Positions 28,901 through 37,933 of a stretch of 64,000 bases of DNA are shown here, piece after piece (the first letter of the stretch is position 1; every line of letters begins with the position of its first letter). A model generated the notes under the pieces. It made no database searches and was not told the DNA's origin. It saw nothing but the letters and a program-made list of their open reading frames with translations. Made by a program: the position numbers and the translations under genes. Origin of the DNA: Sphingorhabdus sp. Alg239-R122 (GTDB lineage Bacteria > Pseudomonadota > Alphaproteobacteria > Sphingomonadales > Sphingomonadaceae); NCBI RefSeq assembly GCF_900537065.1, contig NZ_UNRC01000003.1, positions 186,001-250,000 of the forward strand, read 5' to 3'.

Positions 28901-29805
28901 GTGTTGATACCGCCTTTATGCCCGATGTGCGCGGCAAGTTAAAGCCGGAAGCCCCGCTTGCACCGCTTGTCTGGTTCAAAAGCGGCGGCCGGGCGGACTG
29001 GCTGTTTGAACCGAAAGACGTGGCTGATTTACAGGATTTTCTTGCCAATCTGGATAATGATATTGAGGCGTGGCCGCTGGGGCTTGGTTCCAACCTGATT
29101 ATTCGCGATGGCGGCAAGCGCGGCGTGACGGTCCGGCTCGGCAAAGCTTTTGCTGCTATTGATACGAGCTACGCGGATGAGCTTGTACTGACTAGCGGCG
29201 CAGGAGCCCCGGGTATTTCGGTGGCAAGCAAGGCGCGTGACAATGGCATTGCGGGCCTTGAATTCCTGCGGGGTATACCTGGCACGGTGGGCGGCGCGGT
29301 GCGCATGAACGCGGGCGCTTATGGCCGTGAAGTCTGCGACATACTGGTGAGTGCCGATCTGGTGCTGCGCGATGGCAGTCTGGCCACGGTGCAGTTGGAA
29401 GATATGGGCTATAGCTACCGCCATAGCGAACTTCCCAAGGGCGCGATTGTGGCGGGGGCAACGTTCAAAGGGATTGCTGGCGACCCCAAAGAAATCGGCG
29501 CGGAGATGGACCGCATCGCCGCCGAACGCGAAGCATCGCAGCCGCTGCGCTCGCGCACGGGCGGATCGACATTCAAAAACCCTGAGGGACACAAGGCATG
29601 GCAGCTGGTTGACGCGGCCGGGTGCCGCGGCCTGCGGATTGGCGATGCGCAGGTATCGGAAAAACACTGTAACTTCCTGCTCAATCTGGGCGAAGCGACA
29701 TCGGCGGATATTGAGGCGTTGGGTGAGGAAGTGCGCAAACGCGTCAAAGCCCACTCGGGCGTTGAACTGCAATGGGAAATCCAGCGTGTGGGGGAAAAGC
29801 CATGA
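28897..29805 (+). CDS. murB: UDP-N-acetylenolpyruvoylglucosamine reductase
   Basis: This 302-residue FAD enzyme reduces UDP-GlcNAc-enolpyruvate to UDP-MurNAc using NADPH. The FAD-binding [14 protein letters not shown] segment (near 64-77), the [17 protein letters not shown] loop with its catalytic neighbourhood, and the late GSTFKNP with the active Ser and the terminal Glu region are all present; it is a type II (short) MurB. The start is ATG 28897 in the murC stop. It overlaps ddl by four bases. Confidence 0.95.
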   Translation: MSVDTAFMPDVRGKLKPEAPLAPLVWFKSGGRADWLFEPKDVADLQDFLANLDNDIEAWPLGLGSNLIIRDGGKRGVTVRLGKAFAAIDTSYADELVLTSGAGAPGISVASKARDNGIAGLEFLRGIPGTVGGAVRMNAGAYGREVCDILVSADLVLRDGSLATVQLEDMGYSYRHSELPKGAIVAGATFKGIAGDPKEIGAEMDRIAAEREASQPLRSRTGGSTFKNPEGHKAWQLVDAAGCRGLRIGDAQVSEKHCNFLLNLGEATSADIEALGEEVRKRVKAHSGVELQWEIQRVGEKP

Positions 29806-30734
29806 CCCTTTCCAAACTGCATATCGCAGTGCTGATGGGGGGGTGGTCCGCCGAACGTGAAGTGTCGCTTATGAGCGGGAATGGTGTGGCCGATGCACTG
29901 GAATCGCGCGGACATAAAGTGACGCGGGTCGATATGGACCGCAACCTGGCCATGGTGCTGGATGGCATAAAACCCGATGCGGTGTTCAATGCGCTGCACG
30001 GTACGCCGGGTGAAGATGGCACGGTGCAGGGCATGCTCGACCTGATGCAGATCCCCTATACGCATAGCGGGCTGGTGACATCAGTGATTGCGATTGACAA
30101 GGAGCTTACCAAGCAGGCGCTGGTGCCGCAAGGTATCCCCATGCCCGAAGGCAAGGTTGTGGAGTGCGCGACGCTGTACAAGGGCGATCCACTGCCACGG
30201 CCTTATGTACTTAAGCCCGTAAATGAAGGGTCTTCTGTCGGCATTGCGATAGTCCGTGATGACAGCAATTACGGTTCTCCTATTGCGCGTGACAGCAAGG
30301 GACCATGGCAGGATTTTGACCATTTGCTGGCCGAGCCTTTCATTAAGGGCCGTGAGCTTACGACCGCTGTTATTGGCGACAAGGCATTGTGCGTGACGGA
30401 GCTGCAGGTCAAATCGGGCTTCTATGATTATGATGCCAAATATACGGATGGACTGACCGAGCATATCTGCCCGGCGGATATTCCCGAAGATATAGCGGAG
30501 CTGTGCCGCGAATATGCACTGAAGGCCCACCGGTTACTTGGGTGCAAAGGTACTTCAAGGTCCGATTTTCGGTGGGATGATGAACTGGGATCAGACGGTC
30601 TGTTCCTTCTGGAAACCAACACGCAGCCCGGCATGACACCCTATAGCCTTGTGCCTGAACAGGCGAAGCATATGGGTATGAGCTATGCCGATCTGGTAGA
30701 GGCAATTGTGGAGGAGGCGCTCGCGAAAGCGTGA
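29802..30734 (+). CDS. ddl: D-alanine--D-alanine ligase
   Basis: This 310-residue ATP-grasp enzyme makes the D-Ala-D-Ala dipeptide used by MurF. It shows VLMGGWSAEREVSLMSG (near 8-24), the ALHGTPGEDGT loop, the ATP-binding KPVNEGSSVG and the terminal LETNTQPGMTP metal/catalytic segment. Start ATG 29802 sits in the murB stop. The end overlaps ftsQ by a GTGA. A run of seven G at 29837-29843 encodes the Gly-Gly of MGGW. Confidence 0.95.
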   Translation: MTLSKLHIAVLMGGWSAEREVSLMSGNGVADALESRGHKVTRVDMDRNLAMVLDGIKPDAVFNALHGTPGEDGTVQGMLDLMQIPYTHSGLVTSVIAIDKELTKQALVPQGIPMPEGKVVECATLYKGDPLPRPYVLKPVNEGSSVGIAIVRDDSNYGSPIARDSKGPWQDFDHLLAEPFIKGRELTTAVIGDKALCVTELQVKSGFYDYDAKYTDGLTEHICPADIPEDIAELCREYALKAHRLLGCKGTSRSDFRWDDELGSDGLFLLETNTQPGMTPYSLVPEQAKHMGMSYADLVEAIVEEALAKA

Positions 30735-31663
30735 CGCAAAAGCATATGGCCAAGGCGAAGACCACCCGTAAGAAAGTCGCACCGCGTAAACGTGCAGCGC
30801 CCAGGAAAAAGGTCCGGAAGGCTTCACCGCTGGACAAGCTGCTGCAGATGCTGCCTTTCACAGAAAGCCAGATACAGCGCGGCGCGACCTGGGGTGTTTT
30901 GCTGCTGATTGCTGTTGTCGGTTATGGTGTGGCAGAATTTTTTGGCGCGCCAGCAGCTGCACGTCAGGAATTTGCAGAAGCCGCAGGCCGTGCAGGGTTT
31001 GAAGTCAAACGTATCGAAGTACGCGGCGTGGACCGTGTCAACGAGCTTAAAGTCTATGAAATCGTGTTGAATGAAAAAGATCGGGCCATGCCGCTGGTTG
31101 ATGTGGAAAAGCTGCGCAGTGATCTGATGGAATTTGGCTGGATCAAGGATGCACGCGTGTCACGCCAGCTTCCCGACACACTGATTGTCGATATTGTCGA
31201 GCGTGTGCCGCATGCAGCATGGGATAATGGCCAGTCATTGACGTTAATCGACAAGGGCGGGGCGGTGTTGGGCGAAGTAAGTGCGGCGCAAGCGCGCGAA
31301 TTTCCGCTTATCGCCGGTTACCGCGCAAATGAGCGAGCAGAGGACCTGTCCGCGCTGCTTGAAGAAGCACCCGCGCTTATTCCACTGGTTACAAAGGCCG
31401 AATGGATTGGCAATCGCCGCTGGAATATCAGTTTCAAATCAGGCGAAACGCTGGCCTTGCCAGAGGGCAGGGCGGAAGCCGCCGCCGCATGGATTAATTT
31501 TGCACGGATGGATGGAATAAACCGGCTTTTGGGCAAGGGTGTGACGTATTTCGACCTGCGCGATCCGGAGCGCGCTTACCTGCGGATGCCGCGCAAGGAA
31601 AAAGAAGATGATAAGGCGCCGGAAAAACGTTCAGGCCGGTCGCAAACGACGCAAGAGGGGTAA
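30731..31663 (+). CDS. ftsQ: Cell division protein FtsQ
   Basis: This 310-residue bitopic protein links early and late divisome proteins. A long cytoplasmic N-terminus rich in Lys and Arg precedes one membrane helix (near residues 54-72). The POTRA domain follows (FEVKRIEVRGVDRVNELKVY, near 92-111), then the beta domain with DLRDPERAYLRM at the end. Start is GTG 30731, which overlaps the ddl stop; ATG 30746 is an alternative. Six bases separate it from ftsA. Confidence 0.93.
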   Translation: MTQKHMAKAKTTRKKVAPRKRAAPRKKVRKASPLDKLLQMLPFTESQIQRGATWGVLLLIAVVGYGVAEFFGAPAAARQEFAEAAGRAGFEVKRIEVRGVDRVNELKVYEIVLNEKDRAMPLVDVEKLRSDLMEFGWIKDARVSRQLPDTLIVDIVERVPHAAWDNGQSLTLIDKGGAVLGEVSAAQAREFPLIAGYRANERAEDLSALLEEAPALIPLVTKAEWIGNRRWNISFKSGETLALPEGRAEAAAAWINFARMDGINRLLGKGVTYFDLRDPERAYLRMPRKEKEDDKAPEKRSGRSQTTQEG

Positions 31664-31669
31664 GGGCAA

Positions 31670-32935
31670 ATGGCAACGCAGCGCGTTGAAAAGATTTTTA
31701 CGGCACTGGATATTGGATCATCCAAAGTGTCCGCGATGATCGCGGGGCAGACAGATAGCGGTGAACTGGTTGTGCTGGGCACCGGGCAGCGCGCGAGTGA
31801 AGGTGTGAAGCGCGGTTATATTGCCGATATGGAACGCACCGAGCTGGCTGTGCGCACGGCTGTGGAGCAGGCGGAACGAATTGCTGGCGTGAATATTGAG
31901 GACGTCTGGGTGGGCTGCTCCTCCGGCGGCCTGTCAAGCAGCGTGGCCAGTGTTGAGATTGACCTGGGCGGCGGACGCGTTGAAAAAGACGATATCAACC
32001 AGCTGCTTGATGCCGGGCGTGAAACAATTGACCCTGCCGGTCGCACGGTGCTGCATGCACAGCCTACGCTTTATACGCTGGATGGCCTGTCAGGTGTGAA
32101 AAATCCTGAAGGCTTGCATGCCGATCAACTTGGAGTTGATATCCATGTGATACTTGCTGATGGCGCGCCGCTGCGTAACATGGACACATGTGTTCGCGCC
32201 GCGCATCTGAACGTGGAGTCGATTGTCGCATCGCCAATTGCGGCAGGTATGGCTAGCCTAAGTACAGAAGAACGTGAGCTTGGCGTCGCGCTGGTCGAAA
32301 TGGGTGCCGGTATCACCAATATTTCGCTCTATGCGGGTGATATGCTGGTCGGGCTTTTCGCCATTCCTTATGGAGGCAACGATATTACGGATGCGATTGC
32401 ATCGGCATTTGGTATTCGCCGCAATCAGGCTGAACGGATGAAGTGTTTTTATGGTTCGGCTACATCCAGCCGTACCGACCACCGTGACATGATACCCGTT
32501 GGCGGCCCCAATGAACCGGTGGCGGCCGGCGACGATCAGAACCGCATCGCCCGTGCAGAGCTTATTTCAGTTATCAAGCAACAGCTGGATTATCTCATAG
32601 GCGAAATTGGCAAAGGCCTTAAAGAGCTGGGCTTTACCGGAAATGGCGGCCGGCAGATCGTGTTGACAGGCGGCGGTGCGGAAATGAAAGGCATTGCCGA
32701 TTACGTCCAGGCGGCACTTGACCGATCTGTGCGTGTGGGTAGGCCGCGCGGGCTTGGCGGATTGCCTGAAGCGCATGGCGGTCCTGCTTTCACAACCCTG
32801 GCCGGGTTGGTGCAGTTCGCGGTTCATGCGCCGGTTGATATCCGCACGATACCAAAGGGATATCAATCCGTTCATAAAATGGCTGGCGGTGCGCTTTTTC
32901 AGCGTGTGTTGAATGCGATTAAGGCCTATTTTTGA
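31670..32935 (+). CDS. ftsA: Cell division protein FtsA
   Basis: This 421-residue actin-like ATPase anchors FtsZ to the membrane. It opens with FTALDIGSSKVSAMIAG (phosphate-1 motif, near 10-26), carries SHS2-type 1C domain sequences and the LTGGGAEMKGI adenosine motif. The C-terminal amphipathic membrane-targeting helix is visible as ALFQRVLNAIKAYF (near 408-421). It ends the run of tightly packed genes; 147 bases with regulatory features separate it from ftsZ. Confidence 0.95.
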   Translation: MATQRVEKIFTALDIGSSKVSAMIAGQTDSGELVVLGTGQRASEGVKRGYIADMERTELAVRTAVEQAERIAGVNIEDVWVGCSSGGLSSSVASVEIDLGGGRVEKDDINQLLDAGRETIDPAGRTVLHAQPTLYTLDGLSGVKNPEGLHADQLGVDIHVILADGAPLRNMDTCVRAAHLNVESIVASPIAAGMASLSTEERELGVALVEMGAGITNISLYAGDMLVGLFAIPYGGNDITDAIASAFGIRRNQAERMKCFYGSATSSRTDHRDMIPVGGPNEPVAAGDDQNRIARAELISVIKQQLDYLIGEIGKGLKELGFTGNGGRQIVLTGGGAEMKGIADYVQAALDRSVRVGRPRGLGGLPEAHGGPAFTTLAGLVQFAVHAPVDIRTIPKGYQSVHKMAGGALFQRVLNAIKAYF

Positions 32936-32996
32936 ACGGTTCGCCGATGAACTGGGGAAAAAAGCCGGTTTTTGTAAAAAAGGTTAATTTTTTAGG

Positions 32997-33011
32997 TGAT
33001 TCGGTGAATCA
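32997..33011. promoter_or_regulatory. Palindrome with two GANTC sites before ftsZ
   Basis: TGATTC-GGT-GAATCA is a perfect 6-3-6 palindrome that contains GATTC (32998-33002) and GAATC (33006-33010). GANTC is the target of the cell-cycle methylase CcrM in Alphaproteobacteria, and in Caulobacter methylation of such sites with GcrA controls ftsZ. The location, 72 bases before the ftsZ ATG, fits such control (inference). Confidence 0.5.
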
Positions 33012-33082
33012 TTCTGTGCCAATAAGGGACTGTAAAAAATTTGCTTCGTATGAATAGCTGAAGCAGGGGAGACAAAGAGCAC

Positions 33083-34687
33083 ATGAGTATCAATATCGGA
33101 CCACCCACAGTTGATGAATTGCGCCCGCGCATTGCCGTAATCGGCGTTGGCGGGGCGGGTGGTAATGCCATCGCCAACATGATCGCCGCCAGCGTTGAAG
33201 GCGTTGATTTTATCGTTGCCAATACCGACGCACAGGCACTGAACAGTTCACCTGCCGAAAGGCGGATCCAGCTTGGCCCTGAAATAACACAGGGGTTAGG
33301 CGCAGGATCGCGGCCGGAAGTTGGCCGTGCAGCTGCAGAAGAGACCATTGTTGATGTGGATGCCGCGCTGGAAGGTGCGCATATGTGCTTTATCGCTGCT
33401 GGCATGGGCGGTGGCACTGGCACTGGCGCAGCGCCTGTGATTGCCAAGGCGGCACGCGAAAAAGGCATATTGACTGTCGGTGTTGTGACCAAGCCGTTTA
33501 CGTTTGAAGGCACACGCCGTGCACGTTCGGCAGATGCAGGCATTGATGAGCTGCAAAAAAATGTCGATACTTTGATCGTCATTCCAAACCAGAACCTGTT
33601 CCTGGTTGCCAACCCGAACACCACGTTCAAGGAAGCATTCCACCTTGCGGACGAAGTATTGCAGCAGGGGGTACGTTCGATCACCGATCTGATGGTGATG
33701 CCAGGCCTTATCAACCTTGATTTTGCCGATGTCCGTTCGGTTATGCGTGAAATGGGCAAGGCGATGATGGGTACAGGTGAAGCCGAAGGCGACAACCGCG
33801 CGCTTGAAGCAGCCGAAAAAGCCATTGCCAACCCATTGCTTGACGGTGTGTCGATGCAGGGCGCCAAAGGTGTGATCATCTCGATTACGGGTGGTGAGGA
33901 CATGCGCCTGATGGAAGTCGACGAAGCTGCCAACCATATCCGTGAACTGGTCGATGCCGATGCAAACATCATTTGGGGTAGTGCCTTTAATGATGATCTG
34001 GAAGGTAAAATTCGTGTGTCTGTTGTGGCGACCGGCATTGATAATGATGGCAGTGTGCAGGCTGAACCTGCGCGCGCATTTTCACTTAACAGCATGTCCG
34101 GTACAAAAACCGAAGAGAAACCGGAGCCGGTAATTGCACCTGCTCCCGAACCGGAAATGGTGGAATTGAATGCCCCGGAGACGTCTCTTGATGACATGCC
34201 CGCTGATGAGACGGTATCGAGTGATTATGAGCCTGTAAGTCTGGACGAGCCCGAAGTGGTTGCGGAAGAAGCCGAAACTGCTGCACCAGGTATGGAGTCA
34301 CTGGACAATGCAGGTGAGGAAGAACCGCTTGATCTTACATTTCCGGCGGATGATGCGGAAGATGAAGGTGTTGTAACAGAAGCTGCAAACGAAGTTGAAG
34401 CTGAAGCAGAGACTGAAAAACCTGCCATTGCGACATATGTTGATGATGCATTGGAAGAAAGCAGCGCAAACGATAGCGATGACCTCCTGCTTGACGCATC
34501 CCAGTCGGTTGAAGAGCCCCGCGCTCCGCGCATAAATACGGGCAACTCTGGCGGAGGCACTCTGTTTGAAAGAATGGCCAATCTGTCACGCGGTGGCAGC
34601 AAGACAGCGGAAAAGGATGAGGAAGACAGCGATGACGACAATCCGCTCAATATCCCGCGCTTCCTTAACCGGCAAAACAACCAGTAA
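33083..34687 (+). CDS. ftsZ: Cell division GTPase FtsZ
   Basis: This 534-residue tubulin homologue forms the division ring. The GTPase core holds GVGGAGGNA (21-29), the G-box GMGGGTGTG (107-115), and the T7 loop [11 protein letters not shown] with the catalytic Asp residues. The core ends near residue 325. A roughly 190-residue, strongly acidic linker (Glu/Pro/Asp-rich) follows, then the C-terminal peptide [10 protein letters not shown] that binds FtsA and other partners. Such long linkers are known from Alphaproteobacteria. The ribosome site GGGGAGA lies before ATG 33083, and a strong terminator follows. Confidence 0.97.
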   Translation: MSINIGPPTVDELRPRIAVIGVGGAGGNAIANMIAASVEGVDFIVANTDAQALNSSPAERRIQLGPEITQGLGAGSRPEVGRAAAEETIVDVDAALEGAHMCFIAAGMGGGTGTGAAPVIAKAAREKGILTVGVVTKPFTFEGTRRARSADAGIDELQKNVDTLIVIPNQNLFLVANPNTTFKEAFHLADEVLQQGVRSITDLMVMPGLINLDFADVRSVMREMGKAMMGTGEAEGDNRALEAAEKAIANPLLDGVSMQGAKGVIISITGGEDMRLMEVDEAANHIRELVDADANIIWGSAFNDDLEGKIRVSVVATGIDNDGSVQAEPARAFSLNSMSGTKTEEKPEPVIAPAPEPEMVELNAPETSLDDMPADETVSSDYEPVSLDEPEVVAEEAETAAPGMESLDNAGEEEPLDLTFPADDAEDEGVVTEAANEVEAEAETEKPAIATYVDDALEESSANDSDDLLLDASQSVEEPRAPRINTGNSGGGTLFERMANLSRGGSKTAEKDEEDSDDDNPLNIPRFLNRQNNQ

Positions 34688-34698
34688 GAGTATATGGG

Positions 34699-34727
34699 GA
34701 GGGGGCTTTGCGGCCCCCTCTCTATTT
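34699..34727 (+). terminator. Rho-independent terminator after ftsZ
   Basis: GAGGGGGC (34699-34706) and GCCCCCTC (34713-34720) form a perfect 8-bp GC-rich stem with a TTTGCG loop, followed by TCTATTT. It should end transcription of the dcw run 12 bases past the ftsZ stop. Confidence 0.85.
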
Positions 34728-34843
34728 GAAAAAGAAACATGGAATATCGTGTGAGACTGCCGATCATATGGCGGTGACTCAGCGATTGTTCAGGGTGAAT
34801 CTTTCAGGATTATCGCACTAAGGCGATATGGGTATTGGGATTT

Positions 34844-36691
34844 ATGCAGTTGCAGCAGATTATTAGGCAAGGCAGATGGAAGCCGGCACTGTTAATGGCA
34901 GGTGTTGCCGCAGTTACTTCTGCGCCGCTCCATGCACAGCAAAGCAATATGCCTGCCCTGCCAGTGCTGCTTGTTCAGGGTAGTGGCACTGTCGAACTCA
35001 GCAATGCCTTGAATCGCCTTGCTCGTAATTCGAAAGACCTGGATGCGCTGATTGATGCTGGCAATGCCGCTCTCCGCCTTAAGGATGCAGATGGAGCGCT
35101 GGGCTTTTTTGCGCGTGCAGAGCGACTGAATCCGCGCAATGCGCGCGTGAAAGCAGGGCTTGCTTCGGCGCTGCTCGGCACTGAAAACCCATATGAAGCA
35201 TTGCGGCTGTTTGACGAGGCATTGCGGCTCGGCATGGCAGAAAGCTTTATCGCTGCGGATCGCGGGCTAGCCTATGACCTGGTTGGCAATAATGCGCAGG
35301 CACAGCGCGATTATACGCTTGCACTTAACCGCGGGGGCGGGGACGAGGTCAAGCTGCGCTATGCACTGTCGCTGGGCATAACCGGAGACACAGATGGTGC
35401 CGCAAGGTTGCTCAACCCCATGCTGCGGAAAAATAACGCTGCGGCCTGGCGTATGCGCGCATTCATATTGGCGATTAATGGCGATCGCCGCGAAGCCCGC
35501 AAGGTGGCACGCGGGACTATGCCCCCGCGTCTTGCCGCCTCTGTTCAACCCTATCTTGACTATATGCCGAAACTGACCAAACCGCAGCAGGCAGCAGCAG
35601 CGCATTTTGGCCATTTCCCGAAAACCGCAAATATAGGCCGGCAAGATCCGCGTAATGCCAGATATGCGGGTGTGCGCGGCGGAACCGGTGCCGATGCCGG
35701 ATTGATACCCGCCGGTGAACCGCTCGGAGCAAATCCAAAGGGCCGGAACGCAAAGAAAAAGGCAAGCAAGAAGAAACGGCGCAGACCTGGGCGTGATCGC
35801 CGGGCAAGCTGGCGGCGCAGCAAGAGCGAAAGTACACGGTCAACCAATCAGCAGAACCGCAGCAATAGGCAGCAGACAGCGGCCGTAGCCACAACCGTTC
35901 CAGTGCCGCCACCGGGTCAGGCTATTGCAAAACCGAAATCGCTTTCCACTGCTGTTGCTGATGTCATGGACAAACCGGTAACGGAGAATGCCAACACAGC
36001 TTCGAAACCGAACAATGATCTTGCCAAGGCAGTAGCGGCTGTCAAGGATAAACCCTTTGAAAACAAAGCAGTGCAGACTGCACAGACCGTAAAGCGTGGC
36101 AACGAAAGTGCAGGCAAAAAGCCGGTGGCGTCCGGCGTCAGAGTAGCTTCTTCGGCAAATAGTTTTGATCTCGCAACTACACCGAGTTCCAGCACGAATG
36201 CGGGTTACACTCCGTCAGCTTCTGCGCTGGATAAAGTTAAACGCGAACAGTCTTTGGCAGCAAAGCGCCCCAGTTTCGAAACGCTTATGTCGGATATAAA
36301 TGTGCCTGAGACAGAGTTGAAGCGCGATAGCCGGGCTGTTGATCTTGCGACTATCACGCCGGCCAAACCCAAGCCGAAACCAAAACCCGTACCTGCCAAA
36401 ACTGCGCCGCCACAACATCCTGCGCGGCACTGGGTACAGATAGCCATAGGCCAGAAAACATCGCTTTTTCCGTCTGAATGGCGCCGCCTGTCACGCAAGG
36501 CACCGGAGGCGTTTGAGGGTGTGGGAGGCTGGATGGTGCCGGTCAACCAGACCAACCGCCTGCTTGCCGGACCATTTGAAGATGCTCGCACAGCGCAGGC
36601 TTTTGTCAATCAGTTGGCCAAGTCGGATATGGCGGCGCTGCCATGGAAAAGCAGTGCAGGCGAAGAAGTTCGTAAAGTCCCCAAAAAATAG
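34844..36691 (+). CDS. TPR and SPOR domain exported protein
   Basis: This 615-residue protein has a signal peptide ending in APLHAQ (near residue 31), tetratricopeptide repeats from about residue 50 to 240, a long low-complexity middle (Lys/Arg-rich, then Ala/Lys/Pro-rich), and a C-terminal SPOR domain (HWVQIAIGQ near 530 to the end). SPOR domains bind glycan strands stripped of stem peptides at division sites, so with its place right after ftsZ a division or septal-wall role is likely (inference). I use ATG 34844; a TTG three codons upstream (34835) is the only alternative. It is convergent with the CcmI-like gene, six bases away. Confidence 0.82.
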   Translation: MQLQQIIRQGRWKPALLMAGVAAVTSAPLHAQQSNMPALPVLLVQGSGTVELSNALNRLARNSKDLDALIDAGNAALRLKDADGALGFFARAERLNPRNARVKAGLASALLGTENPYEALRLFDEALRLGMAESFIAADRGLAYDLVGNNAQAQRDYTLALNRGGGDEVKLRYALSLGITGDTDGAARLLNPMLRKNNAAAWRMRAFILAINGDRREARKVARGTMPPRLAASVQPYLDYMPKLTKPQQAAAAHFGHFPKTANIGRQDPRNARYAGVRGGTGADAGLIPAGEPLGANPKGRNAKKKASKKKRRRPGRDRRASWRRSKSESTRSTNQQNRSNRQQTAAVATTVPVPPPGQAIAKPKSLSTAVADVMDKPVTENANTASKPNNDLAKAVAAVKDKPFENKAVQTAQTVKRGNESAGKKPVASGVRVASSANSFDLATTPSSSTNAGYTPSASALDKVKREQSLAAKRPSFETLMSDINVPETELKRDSRAVDLATITPAKPKPKPKPVPAKTAPPQHPARHWVQIAIGQKTSLFPSEWRRLSRKAPEAFEGVGGWMVPVNQTNRLLAGPFEDARTAQAFVNQLAKSDMAALPWKSSAGEEVRKVPKK

Positions 36692-36697
36692 CGAGTT

Positions 36698-37666
36698 CTA
36701 TTCGATTCCGAGAGCCGCTGCAGCTTCCTTTATCTGTTTCAACTCAGCACCATTGTTTCGAAAGGTACGTTGCGCATCTGTATAGGCTTTTTGTGCCTTG
36801 GCTGTTTCACCCAGCGCAACCCGGCTGCGCATCAGCATGATCCAGCCGCGTGCGTCATTGGGATTTTTCGAAAGACGCGTATCAAGGCCTTCCACCATGT
36901 CGCGGATCATTTTTTCCTGTTGTCCCTGCGGTAATTGCGCGGCATCGCGCATTTGCTGCTGTGTTGGTCCCGGAATAGCGCCCGTTGCCACATCCGGGCC
37001 GGTGGTTTTGAAAGGCGGCGGGGGCGGCGCATTGCTGGTTCCCGCAAGGCGTTTTTCGACCTCAATACCACGTTCTTTGCCGACATTGCGGATGACGCGG
37101 CGAATATCCTCAGCATAGGGTGCATCAGCCGGTGTATCAGCGAGCAGCGCAAACCAGTCGTCTATTGCTTCTGTATGCTTGCCATCAATATCCTTCGCGG
37201 CAGCAACAAAATACCGGGCACGGGCATCTTCCGGATCAAGTTCCAGCGCGCGGGCAAAGGCGGCGCGAGCATCAGGCGCGATATTGGGGTTATTGCCGCC
37301 TAGAACCAGTGCTTCGCCTAACATGGAAAAATATTCAGCATTTTCAGGGTCAAGTGTGGTGGCCCGCTTCATTGCAGTGGCTGCCTCGGCAAACCGCTCG
37401 GTTTCGAAATAGGACCAGCCCAGCATACGCCAGCCTTCGGCATTATCCGGCTCTTCCTGTAATTTCTTTTCAAGGTTTGCAATGACTGTATCCACGTCAG
37501 GGGCTTCTGCCGCAGGAGCGTTTGCGGTAGCATCAGAAGGTGTAATATCATCGCTACGGGTAAGGGCGATTGCTATTGCCACCGCTGCCACAAGGGCAGC
37601 AATAATCAATATTATCAGGCCCAAAGATGGTCTTTTTATACCTGATGCACCTTCTTCATTCGCCAT
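36698..37666 (-). CDS. CcmI/CycH-like TPR protein for cytochrome c biogenesis
   Basis: This 322-residue protein has one membrane helix near residues 14-34 and a periplasmic TPR region (EGWRMLGWSYFETERFAEAA, near 75-94, and further repeats to 300). The layout and repeat wording resemble CcmI (CycH), which presents apocytochrome c to the heme-ligation machinery; the short form lacks the N-terminal membrane pair of full CcmI. The start is ATG 37666 after AGGAGCAAGAA; the open frame extends to 37786 without support. Lying back to back with a gene cluster that encodes a decaheme cytochrome, a link is attractive. A general TPR adaptor remains possible. Confidence 0.7.
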   Translation of the reverse strand: MANEEGASGIKRPSLGLIILIIAALVAAVAIAIALTRSDDITPSDATANAPAAEAPDVDTVIANLEKKLQEEPDNAEGWRMLGWSYFETERFAEAATAMKRATTLDPENAEYFSMLGEALVLGGNNPNIAPDARAAFARALELDPEDARARYFVAAAKDIDGKHTEAIDDWFALLADTPADAPYAEDIRRVIRNVGKERGIEVEKRLAGTSNAPPPPPFKTTGPDVATGAIPGPTQQQMRDAAQLPQGQQEKMIRDMVEGLDTRLSKNPNDARGWIMLMRSRVALGETAKAQKAYTDAQRTFRNNGAELKQIKEAAAALGIE

Positions 37667-37771
37667 TTCTTGCTCCTGTAAACGGTCATGTTCAAATGAC
37701 CTGTATCCCACTAACATCCCGCAATTTGCGGCGGCTGACAACCGGCTATGTGAGACACTTGTAAAATAATA

Positions 37772-37787
37772 AGTGGCATTGATCACA
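37772..37787 (+). promoter_or_regulatory. CRP-like half-matched site between divergent genes
   Basis: AGTGG-N6-TCACA at 37772-37787 resembles the CRP consensus TGTGA-N6-TCACA, perfect on the right half and weak on the left. It lies about 105 bases before the divergent CcmI-like start and 147 bases before the reductase GTG. In view of the cyclic-nucleotide domains encoded next it deserves notice, but alone it is weak. Confidence 0.25.
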
Positions 37788-37933
37788 TTTTGCAGTAAAA
37801 AAGCACTCTAGGGTTCGCACGATATTATTTGGATTGGCCCCGCCCAGTATCCGGAAAACCGGACTGAAGGGCCAAGAGCTGGCAATAGCGCCGGTGTTTG
37901 CGCCCTTGACAGGGCATTGGGGGATGCGGACTT

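Noticed and set aside
32992-34197. Minus-strand frame of 401 codons over ftsZ
   Set aside because: Ser- and Pro-rich translation without family resemblance; ftsZ on the other strand is certain.
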